Shown one piece after another: positions 33,000 to 40,515 of a DNA stretch of 64,000 bases. This DNA comes from SIG710 sp045604985 (GTDB taxonomy: Bacteria; Bacillota; Clostridia; Oscillospirales; CAG-272). Location: positions 84,970 to 148,969 of the forward strand of contig JAZUPD010000018.1 of the NCBI GenBank assembly GCA_045604985.1, written 5' to 3'. Each line of letters opens with the position of its first letter. Positions within the stretch are counted from its first letter, which is position 1. The translations under genes were made by a program, and so were the position numbers. The notes under the pieces were generated by a model. It saw nothing but the letters and a program-made list of their open reading frames with translations. It was not told where the DNA came from and did no database searches.

Positions 33000-35609
33000 T
33001 TATATGTTTGGTTTTTTGAATTTACTTAGCTCCTCGTCAATTTCTTTCCGCACTTGGCAGACCTCCTCATAGAATATCCTTGCGGGTATTCTCTCCGCTC
33101 CGTGCCCGAGGACTATCATCTGCTCAAGATTATCAGAAGTTGCAACCCTCACTCTGTATTTTTTCGCCATTTCAAGAGTGACTCGTTCGATATAGGCATC
33201 TGCAGTTTCTGCTTCCTTGGTATATACCACATGGATTCCTCCGTACTTTTCGACAGAGCCGCGCCCGCCTGCAACCTTATATGCATCGAAAACCAGTATA
33301 ACTCCGCAGTCACGATATCCCTGATAATTGCAGAGGATGTCGGTGAGTAGTTTTCGCGCAAGATTGAGATTGTCCTCTGCGATCCTTTTAAGCTCATCCC
33401 ATGCAAAAATTATATTATAACCGTCAACAAGAAGATATTCGGGAAGATACGCCTTGGTTTTTTTCGTCTTCTGAGCCTTTGGTTTGTCATAATCTCGCAG
33501 GATCCTCTCCGGAGGCAAGGTCCTCTTTTTTATTGGGCCGAAGGTGCGCTCAAAAATGGCTTTAAGCTCCTTATCCATAATGAGATTTTCCTCATAGGAA
33601 AGTTCGCTTTTGACTTTTATATTGCCGCCGCCAATGGCGATTGAAGAATCATCCTTCGAGTCATTCTGAGTGTTCCTATAAAAATCCTCGATATGCATAT
33701 GGGATTCAACCTCGTCCCATTTCACGAGGAAGCCCGTTCCCGCCGAGCAAAATACCGAATCCGCACTGTTTTCCGGATCTCGCTGTGCATCATAGCCTAT
33801 TTCGCTGATGACGTTTTCCGGATGGCAGCATTTTTTATAGCCGCCGAAATTTATAGTCAAGCGTCCTTTTCCCTTGGTATAGGCACTGACATCCTTTGCA
33901 TAGCTCCTCATTTTTCTTACGGGCGCAGAGCCAACTAGAAGCATATATCCCTCGCTCTTTACCTCGGGAGGCGAAAAGCTTCCGCTCATAAGTCCGATAT
34001 CCGAAATGGCACGTCCGATATTTTCCTCGGGAACTGTAAGTCTGAAATCGTAATAAGGCTCAAGAAGTACGCTTTTTGCCCTCATAAGTCCCTGACGGAC
34101 AGCACGGTAAGTCGCCTGTCTGAAATCTCCGCCCTCGGTGTGCTTTTTATGGGCTTTTCCTGCCATGAGAGTTATTCTCATATCTGTGATAGGAGACCCT
34201 GTGAGCACTCCCAAGTGCTGTTTTTCACCAAGATGGGTCATAATAAGCCTTTGCCAATTCTTTTCAAGGAGATTTTCGCTGCAAAGAGTGTCAAAGCTGA
34301 GACCGCTGCCTTCACCCGTGCCTTCAAGCATCAAATGAACCTCCGCATAGTGACGCAAAGGCTCAAAATGACCGACACCAAAGGCTGCTCCTTCAATAGT
34401 TTCCTTATAAACTATATCTCCTTCGTCAAAATCGACTTCGATTCCATATCTGTCAAGAATGACTCGCTTCAGCACCTCAAGCCGGACCTCGCCCATGACC
34501 TTGATGTGTATTTCACCGAGTCTTTCGTTCCAGAGCGACGAAAGCTCGGGATCTTCCTCCTCGAGACGGCGAATGAATGAATAAAGTTCGGCAACATTGC
34601 AGTCCTTTGGAGGGATGATCCTGTATGTCAGAACAGGCTCAAGAACGGGTTCGGGAGATTCCATTTCGATTCCTATTCCTTGCCCTGCATAAGTGGATTC
34701 AAGACCTGTTACTGCACATATCTGACCTGCCTCAACTCTTTCACACGGGGTGAATTTTGAGCCGGAATATATCCTTATCTGATCGACCTTTTCGATTTTG
34801 TCATCGCCAAGCTCCAGCACGGTTTTTGCTGAAAGAGTACCGCCTGTTATCTTCATATGCGTTAGGCGGTTTCCGCTCTTGTCTCGTGTTATCTTATATA
34901 CTTTTGCGCCGAAATTTTCGGAGTATTTTTTCGGTAGTGTATATTTTTCGAGGGCTTCAAAAAGCTCGTCAACACCTTGAAGCTTTAGGGCCGATCCGAA
35001 AAAGCAAGGGAAAAGACGGCGGGATGCAATAAGCGCCGTTGTGCCTTTATCGAGTTTTTCGGAGGTCAGCTTCCCCTCTATATAATCATCAAGGAGTTCC
35101 TCCGAAAGAAGGGATATTTCCTCTGCCATGTTTTCGCCCGAAAAATCAATGCATCCGTCTCCAAAATGATCCTTCAAAGCACGCATCGTCACCTCTCTGA
35201 TGGGAGAGGGAAGGTCCGTTTTGTTTATAAAAATAAAGGTTGGGATACGATAGCGCATGAGAAGCTGCCAGATGGTAGATGTATGCGCTTGAATACCCTC
35301 TGAGGCACTGATAACGAGAATGGCATAGTCAAGAACTCGCAATGTTCTCTCTGCCTCTCCCGAAAAATCCACATGTCCGGGTGTGTCAAGCAGGGTCATC
35401 TGACAGTCGGGAGAAAAATTAAGCAGTGCCTGTTTTGAAAAGATGGTTATTCCTCTTTCTCTTTCAAGAAAGAAGGTGTCAAGAAAAGCATCCTTATGGT
35501 CAACTCTGCCAACTTTGCGTATTGTTCCGCTTTTGAATAGCAATGCCTCGGAAAGAGTGGTCTTTCCCGCATCCACATGGGCAAGTATTCCGAGAGTAAG
35601 TCTTTTCAT
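33000..35609 (-). CDS. TetM-like ribosomal GTPase fused to Rae1/YacP-type NYN endoribonuclease
   Basis: 869 residues. Residues 1-about 640 are an EF-G-like GTPase of the ribosomal-protection (TetM/TetO) type: AHVDAGKTT (G1), ERGITIFS (G2), DTPGHVDF (G3), NKTDL (G4), then the EF-G-like domains II-V. An acidic linker of about 70 residues follows. Residues 721-869 are a NYN nuclease closely resembling Rae1/YacP: LLVDGYNIIFAW (D729), VFDAYKV (D775), EAETADAYIE (D804) and VATSDNLEQ (D826), so the acidic site looks intact. Rae1 enters the ribosomal A site and cuts mRNA; TetM-type GTPases work in the same region. A combined ribosome-clearing and mRNA-cutting enzyme is inferred. Start supported by GGAG. 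Tetracycline protection is not shown. Confidence 0.9.
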   Translation of the reverse strand: MKRLTLGILAHVDAGKTTLSEALLFKSGTIRKVGRVDHKDAFLDTFFLERERGITIFSKQALLNFSPDCQMTLLDTPGHVDFSGEAERTLRVLDYAILVISASEGIQAHTSTIWQLLMRYRIPTFIFINKTDLPSPIREVTMRALKDHFGDGCIDFSGENMAEEISLLSEELLDDYIEGKLTSEKLDKGTTALIASRRLFPCFFGSALKLQGVDELFEALEKYTLPKKYSENFGAKVYKITRDKSGNRLTHMKITGGTLSAKTVLELGDDKIEKVDQIRIYSGSKFTPCERVEAGQICAVTGLESTYAGQGIGIEMESPEPVLEPVLTYRIIPPKDCNVAELYSFIRRLEEEDPELSSLWNERLGEIHIKVMGEVRLEVLKRVILDRYGIEVDFDEGDIVYKETIEGAAFGVGHFEPLRHYAEVHLMLEGTGEGSGLSFDTLCSENLLEKNWQRLIMTHLGEKQHLGVLTGSPITDMRITLMAGKAHKKHTEGGDFRQATYRAVRQGLMRAKSVLLEPYYDFRLTVPEENIGRAISDIGLMSGSFSPPEVKSEGYMLLVGSAPVRKMRSYAKDVSAYTKGKGRLTINFGGYKKCCHPENVISEIGYDAQRDPENSADSVFCSAGTGFLVKWDEVESHMHIEDFYRNTQNDSKDDSSIAIGGGNIKVKSELSYEENLIMDKELKAIFERTFGPIKKRTLPPERILRDYDKPKAQKTKKTKAYLPEYLLVDGYNIIFAWDELKRIAEDNLNLARKLLTDILCNYQGYRDCGVILVFDAYKVAGGRGSVEKYGGIHVVYTKEAETADAYIERVTLEMAKKYRVRVATSDNLEQMIVLGHGAERIPARIFYEEVCQVRKEIDEELSKFKKPNI

Positions 35610-35683
35610 GCTTATTTTTCTCCTTTCCGAAATAGTACGATATATATTTTAACATAAAATATACGCTATTTCAACATAGAATA

Positions 35684-35712
35684 TTGACAAATTGCGAAAA
35701 AAGAGGTAAAAT
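35684..35712 (+). promoter_or_regulatory. Sigma-A promoter of asnA
   Basis: TTGACA (35684-35689), 17-base spacer, TAAAAT (35707-35712). The leader is about 25 bases, so no T-box is possible. Confidence 0.8.
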
Positions 35713-35744
35713 AATAAAGTATTTTTTTATCAGAGGTGGTTTAA

Positions 35745-36749
35745 ATGTCAAAGCTTTATATCCCGAATGGGTATTCCTCTCATCTTACGGTAAGACAGAC
35801 CGAGCTTGCAATTAAAAAGGTCAAGGATTTCTTTGAGCGGGATCTTGCCATCGGGCTTAATCTGACTCGTGTTTCAGCACCGCTTTTTGTCGAATCCACA
35901 AGCGGTCTTAACGATACCCTCAGCGGTGTTGAACGCCCCGTTGATTTCTCGGTTTTCTCGGGAGAAAGATTTGAGATTGTTCAGTCTCTTGCAAAATGGA
36001 AGAGAATGGCACTGAAGCAATATGATTTCAAGGTTGGCGAGGGGCTTTACACCGATATGAACGCTATTCGCCGCGATGAGGAGACGGACAATATCCATTC
36101 GCTTTTCGTTGACCAGTGGGACTGGGAAAAGATAATAACAAAGGAGCAGAGAACTATTGAAACTCTGAAAAAGGCGGTTACAAATATCTATGCTGCCATC
36201 CGTCACACGGAAAACTATATCGTCGATGATTATAACTTTATCGAAAGTTTCCTGCCCGAAGATATTACATTTATTACCACCCAAGAACTTGAGGACAAAT
36301 ATCCCGAACTTACTCCAAAAGAGAGAGAATACGCAGCTTCAAAGGAATTCGGCGCAATTTTCCTTATGCAGATCGGTGGCAAGCTCCGCTCTGGAAATAT
36401 GCACGACGGCAGGGCCCCTGACTATGACGATTGGACACTTAACGGTGACCTTATAGTATATTATCCCGTTCTCGATATAGCTCTTGAGCTTTCCTCAATG
36501 GGAATAAGAGTTGACGAGGAAGCTCTTGACAGACAGTTGAAGGAGCGAGGATGCGAGGTCAGAAAATCACTGCCTTTCCACCGTGCGCTCCTTGCGGGTC
36601 AGCTTCCTTACACCATCGGCGGCGGCATCGGTCAATCGAGGATCTGTATGTTTTTCTTGCGAAAAGCACATATAGGAGAGGTTCAATCTTCTTTCTGGCC
36701 TCGGGATGTTGTGGAGAAATGTGAAAAACACGGCATAAAGCTGCTATAA
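35745..36749 (+). CDS. asnA: Aspartate-ammonia ligase (asparagine synthetase A)
   Basis: 334-residue enzyme that makes asparagine from aspartate, ammonia and ATP; its fold is that of class II aminoacyl-tRNA synthetases. Landmarks: RVSAPLFVESTSGLNDTLSG near residue 45, LAKWKRMALKQY near residue 85, LFVDQWDWEKII near residue 120, and the C-terminal GGGIGQSRICMFFLRK (motif 3-like). Length is right for AsnA. GAGGTGG precedes the ATG. Monocistronic, with its own terminator. Confidence 0.97.
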   Translation: MSKLYIPNGYSSHLTVRQTELAIKKVKDFFERDLAIGLNLTRVSAPLFVESTSGLNDTLSGVERPVDFSVFSGERFEIVQSLAKWKRMALKQYDFKVGEGLYTDMNAIRRDEETDNIHSLFVDQWDWEKIITKEQRTIETLKKAVTNIYAAIRHTENYIVDDYNFIESFLPEDITFITTQELEDKYPELTPKEREYAASKEFGAIFLMQIGGKLRSGNMHDGRAPDYDDWTLNGDLIVYYPVLDIALELSSMGIRVDEEALDRQLKERGCEVRKSLPFHRALLAGQLPYTIGGGIGQSRICMFFLRKAHIGEVQSSFWPRDVVEKCEKHGIKLL

Positions 36750-36763
36750 GATCTTTTAGAACA

Positions 36764-36800
36764 CAAAAAAGTCAAGGCAAATTCACCTTGACTTTTTTCT
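36764..36800. terminator. Bidirectional terminator between asnA and the CD1247-like gene
   Basis: AAAAGTCAAGG and CCTTGACTTTT (11 bp) with an 8-base loop, and A/T runs on both sides. Confidence 0.82.
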
Positions 36801-36819
36801 TTGGAATATTTTTATTTCA

Positions 36820-37233
36820 TCAGCCGCCGATCTTTTCCTGGCAAGCGGGGCAAACGAGGTCATTGCGGTCGATGGTGCTGTCAAAGCAGATAGTCTCGCC
36901 ACAGGAGGGACATTCGATCTCGTAGCACTCCTCGTCGAAATCATCCTCATCGTCGTCAAAATCGCAGTCGCAGTCGCAATCACAGCAGTCGCAATCGCAG
37001 AAATCATCCTCGTCTGCATAGAAATCTTCTTCAAGAGTTCCCAGATCCTCGTCAACCTCTTCGATATAATCGTTAAGATACTCAACGTCCTCTTCGAGAT
37101 CAGCGATTGTGCGGGACATATCCTCCACAAGAGCTATAAGCTCATTTATGATCTTTGTTTCGGGCTTTCCTGCGTCAAGTCCGAGACCCTCTGTAAGTCC
37201 TTTAAGATAAGTTGCCTTTTCGGTAAGTGTCAT
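36820..37233 (-). CDS. CD1247-like acidic protein with Cys/Asp repeat and zinc ribbon
   Basis: 137 residues. Residues 1-30 (TLTEKATYLKGLTEGLGLD) match the N-terminal domain named after Clostridioides difficile CD1247. A helical acidic part follows. Residues 78-90 alternate Cys and Asp (DFCDCDCCDCDCDCDF), then an Asp/Glu run. The C-terminal zinc ribbon has CPSC and CPAC. The alternating Cys/Asp block is unusual and could bind several metal ions; no function is known. AGGAA upstream supports the start. It lies after efp on the same strand, separated by a hairpin. Confidence 0.8.
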   Translation of the reverse strand: MTLTEKATYLKGLTEGLGLDAGKPETKIINELIALVEDMSRTIADLEEDVEYLNDYIEEVDEDLGTLEEDFYADEDDFCDCDCCDCDCDCDFDDDEDDFDEECYEIECPSCGETICFDSTIDRNDLVCPACQEKIGG

Positions 37234-37272
37234 GATATAAATTTCCTTTCTGATATTCGTTTTTTGATTTTA

Positions 37273-37308
37273 ATATAGGGGAAGTGCCGGAAAACGGACT
37301 TCCCCTTG
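37273..37308 (-). terminator. Hairpin between efp and the CD1247-like gene
   Basis: AGGGGAAGT (37277-37285) faces ACTTCCCCT (37298-37306), with inner CCG/CGG pairs. The tail on the minus strand is ATATT, so termination may be partial. Confidence 0.55.
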
Positions 37309-37319
37309 ATAGTTATAGC

Positions 37320-37877
37320 TTAAACTCTGGAGAGATACTCGCCTGTACGAGTGTCGATCTTAAGTGTATCGCCAATGTTGATAAAGAGCGGAACCTTAAC
37401 GACCGCACCCGTTTCAAGAGTTGCGGGCTTAAGAGTGTTTGTTGCCGTGTTGCCTGCAAAGCCGGGGTCTGTTTCTGTAACCTCAAGCTCAACGAATGTG
37501 GGAGGCTCAACGCCGAAAATGTTGCCCTTATAGGAAATGATCTTGCACATCATCTCTTCTTTAACGAACTTAAAGTTATCGCCGACCTTGTCGCGGGAAA
37601 CGAGAGTTTCCTCCCATGTTTCTGTATCGAGGAAGTGATAAAGATCTCCATCGTCATAAGAATACTGCATGTCCTTTCTGTCGATGTAAGCATTCTCGAA
37701 CTTATCAGTGGGGTTGAAGGTCTCTTCAATAACTGCGCCTGTGATAACGTTCTTGAGCTTGGTACGAACAAAAGCAGCACCCTTACCGGGCTTTACATGC
37801 TGGAATTCAACGACCTGAAGAACCTGTCCGTCTCTGTCAAAAGTAATACCGTTTTTGAAATCGCCTGCTACTACCAT
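37320..37877 (-). CDS. efp: Elongation factor P
   Basis: 185-residue EF-P, which binds the ribosomal E/P site and relieves stalling at proline runs. KOW-like N-domain with the loop HVKPGKGAAFVR, whose Lys (about residue 32) is the residue that is modified in many bacteria. Then OB domains ending ETGAVVKVPLFINIGDTLKIDTRTGEYLSR in the family pattern. GGAGG lies 12 bases before the ATG. No modification gene (epmA, ymfI-like) is visible nearby. Confidence 0.97.
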   Translation of the reverse strand: MVVAGDFKNGITFDRDGQVLQVVEFQHVKPGKGAAFVRTKLKNVITGAVIEETFNPTDKFENAYIDRKDMQYSYDDGDLYHFLDTETWEETLVSRDKVGDNFKFVKEEMMCKIISYKGNIFGVEPPTFVELEVTETDPGFAGNTATNTLKPATLETGAVVKVPLFINIGDTLKIDTRTGEYLSRV

Positions 37878-38091
37878 AAAAATGTAATCCTCCGATTAGT
37901 AGTTGATAATTTATAGATTTTCACTCTATTATAAACTATTTTTTCGATTTTTACAATAGGTTTTGCCAAATATTTTCAAAAAGTTTATATTTTTTATCCC
38001 AAAAAACGAAAAAATGTCATCTGTACTCAAAAGATACTGAAAAAAATCGAATTTTTTGTACAAAAAAACTATTGCCAAATTGTGAAAAAAG
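37878..38091. other. Divergent AT-rich region between efp and yicC
   Basis: No gene seen. Long A and T runs only; the yicC promoter follows at 38092. Confidence 0.5.
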
Positions 38092-38120
38092 TTGACAAAA
38101 TCACATTTTTGGTGTATTAT
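38092..38120 (+). promoter_or_regulatory. Sigma-A promoter of the yicC-remA-gmk-rpoZ-priA operon
   Basis: TTGACA (38092-38097), 17-base spacer, TATTAT (38115-38120), about 70 bases before the yicC start. Confidence 0.75.
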
Positions 38121-38192
38121 ATACTATGTATATTTATATTTAGATTTAAAGTGCCGAAAAAAAGCCGTGGAAACGGCTAAAAGGAGTTTTTT

Positions 38193-39080
38193 ATGATGAA
38201 AAGCATGACAGCCTTTGGGAGATCCCGAGGTACGATGGGCGGAAAGGATATCACAGCTGAGATAAAGAGCGTAAACAGCAGATATCTGGATTGCACGGTC
38301 AAGATATCAAGAGCATTTTCTTTTCTAGAGGAGAGAATAAAGCCCTATCTTCAGTCAAAGGGGCTGACTCGCGGAAAGGTCGATGTCTATATCGGAGTTG
38401 ATGTCATTGAAAGCGCTCAGGCGGAGATATCGGTGGACTTTACTCTTGCCGAGGGATATTTGAATGCGTTGAGAAGTATAAGAGATACGTTTTCCCTTAG
38501 AGATGACATCAGCGTTATGAGCCTTGCGAGATACGGAGATATCTTCGTTGTAAAAAAGCCAGAAGAGGATGCTGAGCGCGATTGGGCAGATATATCAAAG
38601 GTGCTTGACGATGCAATAGAGCAGTTTCTCATTGCCAGAGAGCGTGAGGGGGGCAATATCGAGAACGACCTTTGTGCGAAGATAGACGGCATTAGAGCAA
38701 CGGTCAACAAGATTGAGGAGCTTTCCCTTGGCGACGTTGCCGATTACAAGACGAAGCTTGAGGAGAGGATACATAAGATGCTCGCTGATAACAATATCAG
38801 CATTGACGAGAGCAGGATACTCACAGAATGTGCAATATTTGCGGACAAGATCGCCATTGACGAGGAGCTTGTGCGCCTTCGCTCCCATTTTGATGCCTTT
38901 GACGAATATACGGAGAGTAGGGAGCCTGTTGGTAGAAAGCTGGATTTTCTTATGCAGGAGATGAACAGAGAGATAAATACCATCGGCTCGAAATGCAACA
39001 ATTCGAATATCGCTCGTTATGTGGTCGATGTCAAGACCGAGCTTGAAAAAGTTCGCGAGCAGATACAGAATATAGAATAA
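38193..39080 (+). CDS. yicC: YicC-family endoribonuclease
   Basis: 295 residues. Starts KSMTAFGRSRG and has EIKSVNSRYLDCTVKISR near residue 23, both YicC hallmarks. The C-terminal DUF1732 region reads KLDFLMQEMNREINTIGSKCN near residue 250, with the conserved acidic residues proposed for metal-dependent RNA cleavage. AAAAGGAG upstream supports the Met pair at 38193. It opens a Firmicutes-typical run yicC-remA-gmk-rpoZ-priA. Confidence 0.94.
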   Translation: MMKSMTAFGRSRGTMGGKDITAEIKSVNSRYLDCTVKISRAFSFLEERIKPYLQSKGLTRGKVDVYIGVDVIESAQAEISVDFTLAEGYLNALRSIRDTFSLRDDISVMSLARYGDIFVVKKPEEDAERDWADISKVLDDAIEQFLIAREREGGNIENDLCAKIDGIRATVNKIEELSLGDVADYKTKLEERIHKMLADNNISIDESRILTECAIFADKIAIDEELVRLRSHFDAFDEYTESREPVGRKLDFLMQEMNREINTIGSKCNNSNIARYVVDVKTELEKVREQIQNIE

Positions 39081-39094
39081 AGGGGGACGCTTTT

Positions 39095-39370
39095 ATGAAA
39101 TTTATCAACGTAGGTTTTGGAAACATGGTCGCTCTTGAGAGGATCGTTGCGCTGGTCAGCCCCGATTCTGCTCCGATAAAGCGTCTCGTTCAGGATTCAA
39201 AGGACGAGGGTAGAGTTATTGATGTTACCTGCGGAAGAAGAACTAGAGCAGTTATAATAACGGACAGCGAGCTTGTCATCCTTTCGGCAATACAGACGGA
39301 AACCATCGCAAACAGAATGGATAGCGATAGTGATGCGGATGACGGAGAGGACGAGGAGGCAGAGGAATGA
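39095..39370 (+). CDS. remA: RemA-family DNA-binding regulator (DUF370)
   Basis: 91 residues. RemA activates matrix genes in Bacillus and forms DNA-wrapping rings. The N-terminal FINVGFGNMVALERIVALVSPDSAPIKRLV pattern and GRRTRAVIITDSELVILSA are the family core; the last 16 residues are Asp/Glu only, beyond the usual length. AGGGGG upstream. Its stop overlaps gmk by ATGA. Its role here is likely structural or global, since no matrix operon is in view. Confidence 0.92.
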   Translation: MKFINVGFGNMVALERIVALVSPDSAPIKRLVQDSKDEGRVIDVTCGRRTRAVIITDSELVILSAIQTETIANRMDSDSDADDGEDEEAEE

Positions 39371-39984
39371 GCATTTTGGAGAAAGGCTTGCTTCTTGTGG
39401 TCAGTGGTCCTGCCGGAAGCGGAAAGGGAACGGTGCTAAAATATCTGATGGACAAAAACAAAGATTTTGTCTATTCCGTTTCGGCAACGACCCGAGCGCC
39501 GCGCCCCGGTGAGGTGAACGGTGTGAATTATCATTATATAAGCACCGAGGAATTCGAGGAACGTATAAAAAACGGCGGTATGCTTGAATATACGAGATAC
39601 TGCGAAAATTATTACGGCACTCCCAAAAAGGAGGCTGAGACAGTTCTTGCTTCTGGGAAAAACCTCATTCTCGAAATCGAGGTGGAGGGGGCTGAAAATG
39701 TTAAAATGCTCTATCCCGATGCGGTCCTTATCATGCTTTTGCCGCCACACTTTTCCGTTCAGGAAAGCAGACTTCGCAGCAGAGGCACGGAGAGCGAGGA
39801 GATAATTCTCAAAAGGCTTGATAGAACCCGTGAAGAGCTTGCAAGACTTCACAGCTATGATTATGTGGTCTATAATCACGACGGCGGAGCAGAGAGGACT
39901 GCGGATGATATAATTTCCATCGTCCGTGCGGAAAAACTTCGACTTTCACGCACGCCGGATGCAGCAAAAAAATATTTTGAATAA
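39367..39984 (+). CDS. gmk: Guanylate kinase
   Basis: 205-residue kinase converting GMP to GDP. P-loop GPAGSGKGT near residue 14, GMP-binding SVSATTRAPRPGEVNGVNYHY and EYTRYCENYYGTPK, lid RLRSRGTESEEIILKRLDR. All key residues are present. Coupled to remA by ATGA, with GAGGCAGAGGA as ribosome site inside remA. Followed by rpoZ, the common arrangement. Confidence 0.97.
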   Translation: MSILEKGLLLVVSGPAGSGKGTVLKYLMDKNKDFVYSVSATTRAPRPGEVNGVNYHYISTEEFEERIKNGGMLEYTRYCENYYGTPKKEAETVLASGKNLILEIEVEGAENVKMLYPDAVLIMLLPPHFSVQESRLRSRGTESEEIILKRLDRTREELARLHSYDYVVYNHDGGAERTADDIISIVRAEKLRLSRTPDAAKKYFE

Positions 39985-40026
39985 ACACAGTAAAAATTAG
40001 CCTGAAAAAGGCATGGAGGTATATTT

Positions 40027-40467
40027 ATGATTTTCCCATCTATCAGTGATCTTACAAAGGGCAAGTACAATCGTTATGAGCTGGTCATCGCCACGGCCAA
40101 GTGTGCAAGAATGATCACGGACGAGTATGTTAAGGAAAGAGAAACAGCAGAAAAAATGGCACAGGGCAATAAGGATGCCGATAAGGCTATTTATGCCATG
40201 ATAAAGCGCGAATTCAGAGATGAAAAGGCTGTTAAGTGTGCTATCAACCGTCTCTTCACGGGTGATTTTGTTATTCTCGATCCTGCGTCTGCCGCTGCAA
40301 AAAGAGTAGCAAGAGCTGAAAGCGAGAGACTTGCGGCAGAAAGCAGACTTCTTGCAGAGGAAGCCAGAAAAAATATGGCGTTGAGCTTTGCAGATGAAGA
40401 CGAGGATGATGAGACCGTTTTTGAGGAAGACGATGTCCTTGATATAGAGGACGGAGACGATAAATAA
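40027..40467 (+). CDS. rpoZ: RNA polymerase omega subunit with extended acidic tail
   Basis: 146 residues, about twice the usual 65-90. The omega core is YNRYELVIATAKCARMI near residue 15; AIYAMIKREFRDEKAVKCAINRLFTGDFVI contains the later part, after an insertion of about 20 residues. The tail (100-146) is an Ala/Arg/Glu helix and then mostly Asp/Glu. GGAGG precedes the ATG. Its position between gmk and priA supports the call. Confidence 0.88.
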   Translation: MIFPSISDLTKGKYNRYELVIATAKCARMITDEYVKERETAEKMAQGNKDADKAIYAMIKREFRDEKAVKCAINRLFTGDFVILDPASAAAKRVARAESERLAAESRLLAEEARKNMALSFADEDEDDETVFEEDDVLDIEDGDDK

Positions 40468-40515
40468 TTTTTTATAAAGTAATTCCCAGAAAATAATTTA
40501 AGGAGAGAATGCGCC

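Noticed and set aside
33000..35609. Calling this a tetracycline-resistance gene
   Set aside because: The GTPase resembles the ribosomal-protection family, but the fused nuclease and chromosomal housekeeping context do not show resistance.
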